Shown: positions 25,547 through 33,742 of the stretch, in pieces
Position numbering within the stretch: the stretch's first letter is position 1
How the letters are laid out: each line of letters begins with the position of its first letter
NCBI RefSeq assembly: GCF_936928535.1
Contig: NZ_CAKZHY010000144.1
Span: 1-44,531 of the forward strand
Direction of reading: 5' to 3'
Source of the DNA: an uncultured Bradyrhizobium sp.
Lineage (GTDB): Bacteria; Pseudomonadota; Alphaproteobacteria; Rhizobiales; Xanthobacteraceae
Length of the DNA: 44,531 bases
Program-made: the position numbers and the translations under genes
Notes under the pieces: model-generated
What the model was told of the DNA's origin: nothing
Seen by the model: only the letters and a program-made list of their open reading frames with translations
The model's database searches: none

Positions 25547-25867
25547 ATGCGGCTGACGACCGCTCCCGACGACAAGGTCGTCGATCTCAACGCCATTCTT
25601 CACCCCGGCACCGTTTTTGAACACCCGCGCGACGTCCTATCCGACCCAGATCTCAGCGTGGCCGAGAAGCGCGCGATCCTGGCGTCGTGGGCATCCGACG
25701 CTTCCGCGATCGCATCCTGTCCCTCGCTGCGGTCGCCCGAAGGACTGAAGGCGCCTGTGACCATCGACGAGATTCTGGACGCGCTTTGCGCCCTGGATGA
25801 CGGGCCCCGCAACCCACCGGGCGGCAAGCTGATGCGCCTGCGATCGATCGAGCGGGCAGCCGCATGA
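25547..25867 (+). CDS. Hypothetical protein downstream of hsp20
   Basis: The 106-residue soluble acidic protein has the segments DLNAILHPGTVFEHPRDVLSDPDLSVAEKRAILASWASDASAIASCPSLRSPEG and VTIDEILDALCALD. The LSDPDLSVAEKRAILASWASDA stretch (about 31-52) is a conserved-looking helical motif seen in many short rhizobial proteins. GGAGG lies 6-7 nt before the ATG at 25547. It follows hsp20 by 100 bp, possibly in the same heat-shock transcript, and ends before a terminator. Function is unknown. Confidence 0.75.
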   Translation: MRLTTAPDDKVVDLNAILHPGTVFEHPRDVLSDPDLSVAEKRAILASWASDASAIASCPSLRSPEGLKAPVTIDEILDALCALDDGPRNPPGGKLMRLRSIERAAA

Positions 25868-25901
25868 CGACTCACGGCGCGCCGAGGACCATTTGACGGA
25901 A

Positions 25902-25925
25902 AAAGCCCCGCGCGAGCGGGGCTTT
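25902..25925. terminator. Hairpin terminator AAAGCCCCG...CGGGGCTTT
   Basis: A 9-bp perfect stem with a 6-nt loop has A-run and T-run edges, usable in both directions. It is 34 bp after the stop at 25867. Confidence 0.8.
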
Positions 25926-25999
25926 GAGTTGATTGGAACAGGACGTCTTCGCAACGAGACGGGATGGCCGACGGCGAAGATCGGCGCTATCCAGAAGGG

Positions 26000-26617
26000 A
26001 TGGCGCGCAAGCTCAAGACATATCAGACCTCGCTCGGCTTCTACGATCTAGCGATCGCGGCGCCATCAATGAAGGCCGCGCTCGAGGCATGGGGCGCCGG
26101 AAGCAACCTGTTTCACCAGGGATTAGCCACGGAAACCGATGATCCCGAGGTCGTCACTGCGACCATGGCAAAGCCCGGCGTGGTTCTCAGACGGGCAGTT
26201 GGATCGAGCGGACGATTTTCCGAGCGCGCGAACATACCCTCGCAAGCGGCGGCGGATCGCGCGCAAGAGCGTCCCCAGATGCGGCAATCCAAGCCGAACA
26301 GGCGACAGCCGTCCCAGGTCAGCAGCAAGGCCGCGCGACAAGCGGCTGCGAACTATGAGAGAGAGCAGCGGCGGCGCGAGGCGCAAAGCCGGCGCGAAGA
26401 GGCCGCCCAAACCAAGGTGAGGGAGCGCCAGGAGCGGGCGATCGCAAAGGCGCAGGCGGCATTCGAAAAGGCCGAACGGGAGCATGGAGCCAGGCTTGAT
26501 GCGATCGAAGCCGAGCGGGCTGCAGTGAATGTGCGCGCAGCGGCGGAAGATGAGCGATGGGCTGGGCAAAAAGCCAAGCTGACGGCGGCGCTGCGCCGGG
26601 CGCGGAACAGTGAGTGA
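26000..26617 (+). CDS. Coiled-coil protein (often labelled TolA-like)
   Basis: The 205-residue protein begins MARKLKTYQTSLGFYDLAIAAPSMKAALEAWG, a conserved N-terminus of a rhizobial family. A linker follows, then a long Glu/Arg/Ala/Gln-rich coiled coil (about 105-200: NYEREQRRREAQSRREEAAQTKVRERQERAIAKAQAAFEKAEREH). The TolA name used for such proteins reflects only low-complexity similarity; no membrane anchor or TolA C-terminal domain is present. The frame is open from 25964, but the conserved part starts at 26000. The ribosome site is weak for either start. Confidence 0.65.
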   Translation: MARKLKTYQTSLGFYDLAIAAPSMKAALEAWGAGSNLFHQGLATETDDPEVVTATMAKPGVVLRRAVGSSGRFSERANIPSQAAADRAQERPQMRQSKPNRRQPSQVSSKAARQAAANYEREQRRREAQSRREEAAQTKVRERQERAIAKAQAAFEKAEREHGARLDAIEAERAAVNVRAAAEDERWAGQKAKLTAALRRARNSE

Positions 26618-26804
26618 CCGGCTCGGGCGCCCCTGCTTTTGATCGACAGTGCGATTGCGGTGTGTGTCTCCGGTCGCGTCGTCACCTTCGCTCATTTTGG
26701 TGAGCGGAATGCGTTTTGACCGACCCGGCCGTCCTCAGAGCAAGTCTGTCGGCTGGGCTATGCACCACGCAGGAGCAGTTTCAGGACCCTGCATGCCAGT
26801 TTCC

Positions 26805-26821
26805 ATTACCTTGCGGGTAAT
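26805..26821. promoter_or_regulatory. ATTACCTTGCGGGTAAT operator upstream of the XRE regulator
   Basis: This 17-bp palindrome lies 35 bp before the ATG at 26857. It is nearly identical to the 24741-24757 site, pointing to autoregulation. The rest of 26618-26856 shows no gene. Confidence 0.82.
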
Positions 26822-26856
26822 GGAAGGGGTGAAAGACGCATGATAGATTCTGGACC

Positions 26857-27678
26857 ATGAACGCACATGCAGCCACGGCACGCGCCGAACCCAGCCAGCC
26901 GATCCATATCGGCGATCATTTGCGCGAATGGCGGCAGCGCCGCCGCATGAGCCAGCTCGATCTCGCCGGCGAGGCGGAGATTTCGGCGCGGCATTTGAGC
27001 TTCGTCGAGACTGGCCGCGCCGCACCCTCGCGCGACATGGTGCTGCGGCTCGCCGAGCGCCTCGATGTGCCTTTGCGTGAACGCAATGTGTTGCTGGTTG
27101 CCGCTGGCTTTGCGCCGGCCTTTCCGCAGCGCCCGCTGGAGGATCCCGCCTTGAAGTCAGCCCGTCAGGCGATTGACCTCGTCCTTAGGGCGCACGAGCC
27201 CAATCCGGCGCTGGCCTATGACCGGCACTGGAACCTGGTCTCCGCCAACCGCATGGTGGCGCCGCTGCTCGCTGGCGTTCCCGAGCGGCTGCTTGGCCAG
27301 CCCCTCAACGTGCTCCGGCTCGCCTTTCATCCCGAGGGACTGGCGCCACGCACGGTCAATCTCGCGGAATGGTGCGCACATCTGCTCGAGCGTTTGCACC
27401 GGCAATGCGAGGCGACGGCCGATCCTGAACTGATCAAGCTCTATCACGACCTCAAGACCTATCCCATTCCGGCGCGCTCGGGGCCACTGTCAGGCGACAA
27501 TGTCGCCATCCCCTTCAAGCTGCGCCAGGACGGGGAGATACTAAGTTTCTTCTCCACCACCATGGTGTTCGGCACGCCCGTCGATATCACCCTGTCGGAG
27601 CTGGCGCTGGAAACGTTCTTTCCGGCGGACGAGCGCACGGCTGAGCGGCTCAGACAGATGGCCGCGGCTCTGGCCTAG
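26857..27678 (+). CDS. XRE-family regulator with MmyB-like ligand-binding domain
   Basis: The 273-residue protein has an HTH_XRE domain (about 17-75: GDHLREWRQRRRMSQLDLAGEAEISARHLSFVETGRAAPSRDMVLRLAERLDVPL). An MmyB-like domain follows (about 105-265: PNPALAYDRHWNLVSANRMVAPLLAG, LRLAFHPEGLAPRTVNLAEW, FFSTTMVFGTPVDITLSELALETFFPADE). Family members often regulate adjacent oxidoreductase or membrane genes through ATTACC-type palindromes. Two matching operators in the window mark its own promoter and the leftward operon starting at 24692. The ligand is unknown. Confidence 0.9.
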   Translation: MNAHAATARAEPSQPIHIGDHLREWRQRRRMSQLDLAGEAEISARHLSFVETGRAAPSRDMVLRLAERLDVPLRERNVLLVAAGFAPAFPQRPLEDPALKSARQAIDLVLRAHEPNPALAYDRHWNLVSANRMVAPLLAGVPERLLGQPLNVLRLAFHPEGLAPRTVNLAEWCAHLLERLHRQCEATADPELIKLYHDLKTYPIPARSGPLSGDNVAIPFKLRQDGEILSFFSTTMVFGTPVDITLSELALETFFPADERTAERLRQMAAALA

Positions 27679-27757
27679 CGTCCTCATCTGTTACCCTTGC
27701 CTCGGAGCGGGTTCGGCTTATCTTGGAGCAAATCCGCACCCTCAGAAGGAGGCGCTC

Positions 27758-28423
27758 ATGAGCACCCTCAAACCGCTCCAGATCGACGTCGTCTCCGACG
27801 TGGTGTGCCCCTGGTGCTATATCGGCAAGCACCGGATCGAGAGCGCGCTCGCGCTTGTGCCCGACGTTCCGGTCAAGCTGAACTTCCGTCCGTTCTTCCT
27901 CAATCCCTGGGTGCCGCGCGAGGGCATCAGCCGCGAGGATTACCTCACCACCAAATTCGGCTCGGTCGAGGCCTATAAGGGCATTGCCGGCCGCGTCGTC
28001 GCGGCGGCAAGCGAAGAGGGGCTCGTCTACAAGCCCGAGCTGGTCGCGCGCCAACCCAACACGACCGACTGCCATCGCCTGATCCTGTGGGCCGAGGCGA
28101 TCGGCAAGGCGCCCGAGATGAAGCAGCGCCTGATGGAGCTGTATTTCCGCGACGGTGGCGATCTCACCGATGTGAACGTCCTGGTCCAGGCGGCCGCCGA
28201 TGTCGGGCTCGATGCCGACGACGTGCGCAAGCGCCTCACCACCGATGAGGACGTCGCGCGCGTATCGGCGGATGCGCAGGAGGCTGCCGACAAGGGCATC
28301 TCCGGCGTGCCGACCTATGTCTTCGCCCAGAAATATGCCGTTTCCGGCGCGCAGGATCCGAACCTGCTCGCCCGCGCCATTCGCCAGGTGTCGCAGGAGA
28401 TCAACGCGCAGGCGGCGGAGTAG
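27758..28423 (+). CDS. DsbA-family (FrnE-like) oxidoreductase
   Basis: The 221-residue cytoplasmic thioredoxin-fold protein has an insertion domain. The active site CPWC is at residues 17-20 (DVVCPWCYIGK), cis-Pro is in ISGVPTYVFAQKYAVSGAQ, and LNFRPFFLNPWVPREG is typical of the FrnE/2-hydroxychromene-2-carboxylate isomerase group. There is no signal peptide. It probably isomerises or reduces disulfides; FrnE of Deinococcus is linked to stress resistance. AAGGAGGCGCTC precedes the ATG. Its 3' end overlaps the convergent acyltransferase gene by 23 bp. Confidence 0.9.
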   Translation: MSTLKPLQIDVVSDVVCPWCYIGKHRIESALALVPDVPVKLNFRPFFLNPWVPREGISREDYLTTKFGSVEAYKGIAGRVVAAASEEGLVYKPELVARQPNTTDCHRLILWAEAIGKAPEMKQRLMELYFRDGGDLTDVNVLVQAAADVGLDADDVRKRLTTDEDVARVSADAQEAADKGISGVPTYVFAQKYAVSGAQDPNLLARAIRQVSQEINAQAAE

Positions 28424-29594
28424 CGTCGCTTTGCCTGCGCAGCAGATGGACGATGCGGCGCGCGGTCTCGCGTGCGTAGCCACGCGCGACGAGTGCCGCG
28501 TGAATGACCCCTACCATCGGATCATGTCGTCGTAGCGGGACCAGCACGTCACCGATCGCAAGGCGGCCCCGCCAGATCGGGTCGATCATGGGATGGTCGG
28601 CACTCGCGGTGGAATCCGCACTCGCGATGGTGGGATCGGCGCAGAGATGGCGGGTTAGATCGAGCGTGAGCTGCACGCCTGGTGAATATTTTGCGAAGCG
28701 CTCGTCGATGCCGAGCTTGAAAAAGAAGGCGCGATCCTGGTGACGCAGCACGATGCCGGCCGCCACCGGCGTTGTCCCGGCGCGCAAGCTGACGATCTCG
28801 CATTGCGCGGTCTCGGCAAGAGCAGGGACGGCGCGGCGGATGAAGGTCGCATCGCCCGCGTCCTGAAGCAGCGCGGTGCCGCGCTTGCCCTTCCAGCCGC
28901 TGGCCTCGAGCTGCAGGAAAGTTTCGAGCGCGGGCTTGACCTCGTCCGGCTTGCGCGCAATCCCGAAAGTGATCGCGCCATGATCGGCCAGGCGACGACG
29001 CTGCCGGCGCAGCTCCTTGAGCTTCTTGGCACCGAGCGCCTCGCGCAGCAGCCCGTCGCCATCCTGTGTCGCATCGAGGCTGGCGCGGACATAGGAGCCG
29101 AGCACGCGCGGCTTCAGGCCGGAGCGGCCGAGCGATTCTCTGATCGAGCCCATTGCGGCGCCATCAAGTGCAACGTCGCGCAGGACCAGCGCATGCGCAC
29201 CAGCCTCGCGCGCCCGCTGCAACAGGCGCATCGCGGCCTCGGCCGACACGTCGCGGTCGATCAGCGGGTTGCACAGCGTGCCATAAGGATGCGCGCTCAC
29301 CAGTGCGGGCAGGGGGATCTTCCAGGCTTGCCAGAGCGAGATCGCCGGCATCAGCCCGATCAGTCGCGTCGAGGAGCCAGCGCGCACCGACAAAGCCGAC
29401 GCACCGATACGGCCGCGCGCAGTTGCGCTGGCGGCGAGCTCCCAGGCGGGCAAATAATAGCCGTTCGGCTCGATCGCGCGCTGCGCCAGCGCGCGCCATT
29501 GGCCGGGCTCGATCGACGTGAGCGGGACGAGCGCGGGCGTTGCATCCTTGGCCGATGCCGGATTGATCGCAGCCTGGTGCGCGATGTCGACCAC
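28401..29594 (-). CDS. GNAT/FemAB-like acyltransferase (BcsL/CelD-type)
   Basis: The 397-residue cytoplasmic protein has a C-terminal acetyltransferase-6 (CelD/BcsL) domain (about 175-330). It shows LKELRRQRRRLADHGAITFGIARKPDEVKPALETFLQLEASGWKGKRGTALL and FIRRAVPALAE...CEIVSLRAGTTPVAAGIVLRHQDRAFFFKLGIDERFAKYSPGVQL. Such proteins often act in surface polysaccharide modification, though here no polysaccharide genes are adjacent. It starts with GTG at 29594 after GGGACG. It is convergent with the FrnE-like gene. The 107 bp upstream hold no gene. Confidence 0.8.
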   Translation of the reverse strand: MVDIAHQAAINPASAKDATPALVPLTSIEPGQWRALAQRAIEPNGYYLPAWELAASATARGRIGASALSVRAGSSTRLIGLMPAISLWQAWKIPLPALVSAHPYGTLCNPLIDRDVSAEAAMRLLQRAREAGAHALVLRDVALDGAAMGSIRESLGRSGLKPRVLGSYVRASLDATQDGDGLLREALGAKKLKELRRQRRRLADHGAITFGIARKPDEVKPALETFLQLEASGWKGKRGTALLQDAGDATFIRRAVPALAETAQCEIVSLRAGTTPVAAGIVLRHQDRAFFFKLGIDERFAKYSPGVQLTLDLTRHLCADPTIASADSTASADHPMIDPIWRGRLAIGDVLVPLRRHDPMVGVIHAALVARGYARETARRIVHLLRRQSDATPPPAR

Positions 29595-29701
29595 GTCCCG
29601 TCGTCCCCATTCACGCCGACATCAGTTGGCGTTACGCCGTCATGCTTAGCGCAAAGATTGGAAAATACAGTTGGGATGTCGCTTCATTTCGAGCGGTATT
29701 G

Positions 29702-30193
29702 TTAACTGCTCGTTGACCACAGATGGCCCGGCTCGGAGTGCAGCACGGAAAAGGCGATGCCCATGAACAGGCTGTAGGCGAGCACCATCGCGAGGGAGAA
29801 CGCGGCGGGCAGCATGCCCAGTTGCAGGTTGGAGGCGAACGGTCCTCTTCCGAGTATCGGAAAGTAGAGCAATCCCATCGCGATCCAACCCGCGATCCCG
29901 AAGACCAATCCTTTCACGATCGCGTTACGACCCGGCAGCAGATGGTAGGTGGACCGGAACAGGATGCCCAGCACGAAAGTGCCGTTAACGAAAGACATCG
30001 CCCAAGGAACGGTCGGATGGACCGCGCCGCCGCCCAGCAGATCGCTGAGGCCGTGCTGGAGATCCCGGTAGGGATGGAAAGTCGGAAGCCAGCCCATCCA
30101 ACGCTTCAGGAACATGACACTGCTGTGCGCGGCGTTGCCACACAGGCCGGCTGCGACAGATCTCCAGACCCTATGAGCTGCTATCTGATGCAT
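29702..30193 (-). CDS. Integral membrane protein, last gene of the sqr-ccoG operon
   Basis: The 163-residue protein has four predicted membrane segments (VWRSVAAGLCGNAAHSSVMFLKRWMGWLP near the N-terminus, VPWAMSFVNGTFVLGILF, GLVFGIAGWIAMGLLYFPILGRGPF, FSLAMVLAYSLFMGIAF). It resembles a DUF-type family of membrane proteins found in proteobacterial stress clusters; I recall DUF6789, unverified. It starts 19 bp after ccoG, so it is probably the last gene of the leftward operon. Function is unknown. Confidence 0.75.
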   Translation of the reverse strand: MHQIAAHRVWRSVAAGLCGNAAHSSVMFLKRWMGWLPTFHPYRDLQHGLSDLLGGGAVHPTVPWAMSFVNGTFVLGILFRSTYHLLPGRNAIVKGLVFGIAGWIAMGLLYFPILGRGPFASNLQLGMLPAAFSLAMVLAYSLFMGIAFSVLHSEPGHLWSTSS

Positions 30194-30212
30194 CGCCCTT
30201 TCGCTGAGTCCA

Positions 30213-31652
30213 TCATCGGTCGGCCGGCACGAAATGGTCGCGAGCGGTCGCCGTCTGTCCGCTCGCGACATCGGTCGTTGCGATCTCGACGTTCACGGCC
30301 GACTGCGGCAATTGCGCCGGATCGACCTGCACCGACATCCTGATCTCGCGGGTCTGGTCCTGCCCCACCTCGACGATCAGCCTGCCGTTGGGCTGGCGCT
30401 CGATGCCGGCGACGCGAACGGTCGCGCCCGGCAGGCCGGAGACGTCGAGCGCGAATGATCGCGCTGCGCCCTTGTTGAGGATGCGCACGGTATAGTCGTT
30501 GCGGACGCCGCCGTCCGAGAGCTGAACGAACAGCGGATTGCGCTCGTGCAGCACATTGACGTCCATCGTTGCGCGCGTGGCGAGCGCATAGAGCATGATG
30601 CTCCCGACAATGCCGATGGCCGCGGCATAAATCAGCGTGCGCGCGCGGATCAAGCGGTAGACCGGCGCCTTGCCGTCACGGCGGCGCTGCATGTTGATGT
30701 CGGTGTCGTAGCCGATCAGGCCTGCAGGCCGGCCGATTTCGCGCATGACATTGTCGCAGGCGTCGATGCACAGGCCGCACTGGATGCAGCCGAGCTGGAT
30801 GCCGTGGCGGATATCGACGCCGGTCGGACAGACATTGATGCATTGGTGGCAATCGACGCAGTCGCCGGCGAGATCGCCATGGGCACGGGCGACTTCGGCC
30901 TTTTTCACCGACATGCGCGGTTCGCCGCGGTCGCGACGATAGGTGACGTTGAGCGCCCACTCGTCGGTCAGCGCCGCCTGGATGCGCGGCCAGGGGCACA
31001 TGTAGATGCAGACCTGCTCGCGGGCGTGGCCGGCGAAGAGGTAGGTCGTTGCGGTCAGGATGCCGATCCAGAGATAGGCGACGACGGGAGCCTGGAAGGT
31101 GGCGAGATCCTTCACCAGCGTCGGCGCATCGTCGAAATACAGCACCCAGGCGCCGCCGGTCCACCAGGCGATCATGATCCAGAGAAAGTGCTTCAGCGCG
31201 ACCTTCCGGATGTGCTCGAACGTCCAGTAGCGCTTGTCGCCCTGCATGCGTTCGCGCCGGTCACCCTCGACCCAGCGCTCGACGGCGTAGAACAGGTCGG
31301 TCCACACCGTCTGCGGACACATGTAGCCGCACCACAGCCGGCCGGCGACGGCATTCATCAGGAACAGCGTCATGGCCGCGATGATGAGCAGGCCAGTGAA
31401 ATAATAGACCTCCTGCGGCCACAGCTCGATGAAGAAGAAATAGAAGCGGCGATGCGGCAGGTCGATCAGCACGGCCTGGTCGGGCAGCCCGGGTCCGCGA
31501 TTCCAGCGCACGAACGGCAGCAAGTAGTAGGTTCCGAGCGTGACGCAGAGGATCGCCCATTTGATGCGGCGGAACGGGCCGCGCACCGACTGCGGATACA
31601 CCTTCTTGCGCTTCTCGTAGAGAGGCCCCTCGATGAAGGTGTCGTCGGTCAT
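30213..31652 (-). CDS. ccoG: CcoG/RdxA/FixG-type ferredoxin-like membrane protein
   Basis: The 479-residue protein has five or so membrane helices. Membrane-proximal CGYMC (108-112) and CIYMC (215-219) motifs are present, and two ferredoxin-type 4Fe-4S clusters have Cys265/268/271/275 and Cys289/292/295/299. A periplasmic C-terminal FixG Ig-like domain follows (about 355-479). CcoG reduces Cu(II) for assembly of cbb3 oxidase in characterised bacteria. No ccoNOQP or ccoHIS genes lie nearby. Here it is in an operon with sqr, trxC and a DUF2892 gene, suggesting a role in sulfide/persulfide response or in protecting respiration, an inference. CGGGGGAATT precedes its ATG. Confidence 0.93.
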   Translation of the reverse strand: MTDDTFIEGPLYEKRKKVYPQSVRGPFRRIKWAILCVTLGTYYLLPFVRWNRGPGLPDQAVLIDLPHRRFYFFFIELWPQEVYYFTGLLIIAAMTLFLMNAVAGRLWCGYMCPQTVWTDLFYAVERWVEGDRRERMQGDKRYWTFEHIRKVALKHFLWIMIAWWTGGAWVLYFDDAPTLVKDLATFQAPVVAYLWIGILTATTYLFAGHAREQVCIYMCPWPRIQAALTDEWALNVTYRRDRGEPRMSVKKAEVARAHGDLAGDCVDCHQCINVCPTGVDIRHGIQLGCIQCGLCIDACDNVMREIGRPAGLIGYDTDINMQRRRDGKAPVYRLIRARTLIYAAAIGIVGSIMLYALATRATMDVNVLHERNPLFVQLSDGGVRNDYTVRILNKGAARSFALDVSGLPGATVRVAGIERQPNGRLIVEVGQDQTREIRMSVQVDPAQLPQSAVNVEIATTDVASGQTATARDHFVPADR

Positions 31653-31689
31653 GGCAAATTCCCCCGTATCACAATCGGTATCCGCGCGT

Positions 31690-31893
31690 TCAGGAGAACG
31701 CGCAGCCGCTGTTCAACCCCAGCTTCTTGAACACGATCGCTGCGGGGCAGAACCCGGTGAACGAGGCCTGCAGCATGTTCAGGCCTGCAAAGGCCGTCAG
31801 CAGGTACCAATACGCATTGACGTAGGTGCCGAGGGCAAGTCCGAGCAGGACGACAAATCCTGCGAAGGCGAGAACGGCTCGATCGACATTCAT
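31690..31893 (-). CDS. DUF2892 (YgaP-like) small membrane protein
   Basis: The 67-residue protein has two membrane helices (about 5-22 and 28-45). The DUF2892 pattern is MNVDRAVLAFAGFVVLLGLALG and YWYLLTAFAGLNMLQASFTGFCPAAIVFKKLGL, with the conserved TGFCP. In YgaP this membrane module is fused to a rhodanese; here it stands alone. Genes of this kind recur in BigR/SqrR-controlled sulfur operons. Ribosome site AAGGAG lies 7 nt before the ATG. It lies between trxC and ccoG. Confidence 0.9.
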   Translation of the reverse strand: MNVDRAVLAFAGFVVLLGLALGTYVNAYWYLLTAFAGLNMLQASFTGFCPAAIVFKKLGLNSGCAFS

Positions 31894-31921
31894 GGCATGC
31901 TCCTTTTCAAGTAAGGTCTCG

Positions 31922-32365
31922 TTACGAACGGGTCAGACTGGATTCGGTCCAGGCGACGATGCTTCGCGCATCCATCGCTCCGGCCTGTCGGGCGATCTCG
32001 CGGCCTCCGCGCATCAGCAGCAGGGTCGGGATGCCGCTGATGTTGAGGCGTGACGACAGCGCAGGCGCGTTGTCTGAATTGAGCTTTAATAGCCTGACTT
32101 TCGGCTCCAGCTGCTGTGCGGCGCGTTCGAACATGGGTGCCATGGCGCGGCACGGGCCGCACCAGGGCGCCCATACATCGACGAGCACGGGAATGTCGTT
32201 GTTGGCGACATGGCGGCCGAAGGCTTCTTCGTTCACCTCGATCGGATGACCGGTGAACATCGGCTGATGGCAGGCGCCGCAACGCGCACCGTCAGGCGCG
32301 CGCTCGGCAGGCAGGCGGTTGATGCGTCCGCAACTGCCACAGACGATCTGGCGTGTCGCGCTCAT
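31922..32365 (-). CDS. trxC: Thioredoxin 2 (TrxC)
   Basis: The 147-residue protein has an N-terminal zinc ribbon (CGSC near 9-12 and CGAC near 29-32) followed by a thioredoxin domain with active site WAPWCGPC (about 67-74) and cis-Pro in ISGIPTLLLMRGG. TrxC is an oxidative-stress thioredoxin; it can also reduce persulfides. Its ATG overlaps the sqr stop by 4 bp (ATGA), so translation is probably coupled. The frame is open further upstream inside sqr, but the CGSC ribbon fixes this start. Confidence 0.95.
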   Translation of the reverse strand: MSATRQIVCGSCGRINRLPAERAPDGARCGACHQPMFTGHPIEVNEEAFGRHVANNDIPVLVDVWAPWCGPCRAMAPMFERAAQQLEPKVRLLKLNSDNAPALSSRLNISGIPTLLLMRGGREIARQAGAMDARSIVAWTESSLTRS

Positions 32366-33648
32366 GTGCCCGTTCGGACCTCCTTGATCTTTGAGATGTT
32401 GAGCTTGTCGAGGACGAAGCGCTCGTAGAACGGTTCGCTCTCGCCACGCCGCATCTTGCGGAGGAAGTATTTCTCGAAGGCGACCTTGGCGTAATGCACC
32501 CATTCGCCTTTGGACGACCAGTTGACATTGCGCGGGGGAATCTGAGGCTGGGCCAGGAAGGCAACGCCGGAATCGCCGAAGTCGGCGAGGCAGATTGCGT
32601 TCCAGGTCGGTACCGAGGTCGGCTCCTTGCCACGCAGCAGGGCACCGATGTTCATCGCCGTGGCCGTCACCATGGATTCGATCATGAAGCCGGTCTTGGG
32701 TACGCCGACCGGTACCGGGGTCGCACCGACCGGTGCGATCGCCACGCAGACACCGACAGCGAAGATGTTGGCGAAGGTCGGATTGCGCTGATGCTTGTCG
32801 ACGACGACGAAGCCGCGAGGGTTGGTCAGCTTTTCAATGCCGCGCACCGCTTCAACGCCACGAAAGGCTGGCAGCATCATCGAATAGGCAAAAGGCAGTT
32901 CGTGTGCCTTGCGGGAGGTGCCGTCGTCGGCAAACTCCTCCACCGACATGACGCCCTCGTCGATGCGATCGACGCGGGCATTCGTGATCCACTTGATATG
33001 CTTCTCACGCAATTCACTCTCGAGAAGGCCCTTGGTGTCGCCAACGCCGTCGAGACCAAGGTGACCGATATAGGGTTCCGAGGTGACGAAAGTCATCGGC
33101 ACCCTGTCGCGCAGTTTCCGTCTGCGCAGTTCGGTTTCCAGAATGAAGAGAAATTCGTAGGCCGGCCCGAAGCAGGACGCACCCTGAACCGCGCCGATCA
33201 CTACGGGCCCAGGGTTCGCGGCAAGCTTCTCAAAGGCTTCGCGGGCGCGGGCGGCATGGTCGACGTGGCAGATCGACTGGGTATGGCCCTGAGGCCCGAG
33301 ACCCGGAATCTCGTCGAACGCAAGCTCAGGCCCGGTCGCGACCACCAGATAGTCGTAGTTGATCGACGTGCCGTCGCCGAGCTCGACGCGGTTTTCAGTG
33401 GGGTGGACGCGCTTTGCGCCCTGCGTCAGAAGCCGCACGCCCTTGCGTTTCATGACATCGGCAAGATCGATCTCGATCTCCTCGCGCTTGCGCCAGCCGA
33501 CCGCGACCCACGGATTGGATGGGACGAAGTGATAGACTGCACCTTGTGCGATGACGCTGAGACGATCGTCCTGTCTCAGCTGCGGTAGCAGTTCATAGGC
33601 CATGAGCGTTCCGCTCAGGCCGGCTCCGATTACGACAATTTCCGCCAT
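32362..33648 (-). CDS. sqr: Sulfide:quinone oxidoreductase
   Basis: The 428-residue flavoprotein has an N-terminal Rossmann motif (VVIGAGLSGTLMAYEL) and cysteines at 127 (SICHVD), 159 (QGASCFGPAYEF), 301 (VGVCVAIAPV) and 353 (NAICLAD). Cys127/159/353 match in position the catalytic Cys128/160/356 of the Acidithiobacillus enzyme (from memory). VPVGVPKTGFMIESMV is an SQR-type FAD/quinone-site motif. It oxidises sulfide to persulfide or polysulfide and passes electrons to quinone at the membrane. The start at 33648 begins the Rossmann strand. It is first in the leftward operon and divergent from the BigR/SqrR-type gene. Confidence 0.88.
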   Translation of the reverse strand: MAEIVVIGAGLSGTLMAYELLPQLRQDDRLSVIAQGAVYHFVPSNPWVAVGWRKREEIEIDLADVMKRKGVRLLTQGAKRVHPTENRVELGDGTSINYDYLVVATGPELAFDEIPGLGPQGHTQSICHVDHAARAREAFEKLAANPGPVVIGAVQGASCFGPAYEFLFILETELRRRKLRDRVPMTFVTSEPYIGHLGLDGVGDTKGLLESELREKHIKWITNARVDRIDEGVMSVEEFADDGTSRKAHELPFAYSMMLPAFRGVEAVRGIEKLTNPRGFVVVDKHQRNPTFANIFAVGVCVAIAPVGATPVPVGVPKTGFMIESMVTATAMNIGALLRGKEPTSVPTWNAICLADFGDSGVAFLAQPQIPPRNVNWSSKGEWVHYAKVAFEKYFLRKMRRGESEPFYERFVLDKLNISKIKEVRTGT

Positions 33649-33713
33649 GGCTACCTCCGTTGGATCAGGCTGCCCCGCCGGTTCAGTTCCGGCCGTCATG
33701 CAGCTCTTGACGA

Positions 33714-33735
33714 TATATTCGTAGTTTCGTATATA
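33714..33735. promoter_or_regulatory. Probable BigR/SqrR operator in the sqr-bigR intergenic region
   Basis: The imperfect AT-rich palindrome TATAT-T-CG...CG-T-ATATA lies between the divergent genes. It ends 7 bp before the regulator ATG and 66 bp from the sqr start. BigR-type repressors bind AT-rich palindromes overlapping the -10 region. The exact limits are inferred. Confidence 0.65.
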
Positions 33736-33742
33736 CGCAAGT

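Noticed and set aside
26000..26617. True TolA cell-envelope protein
   Set aside because: There is no membrane anchor or TolA C-terminal domain; similarity is only to the low-complexity coiled coil.
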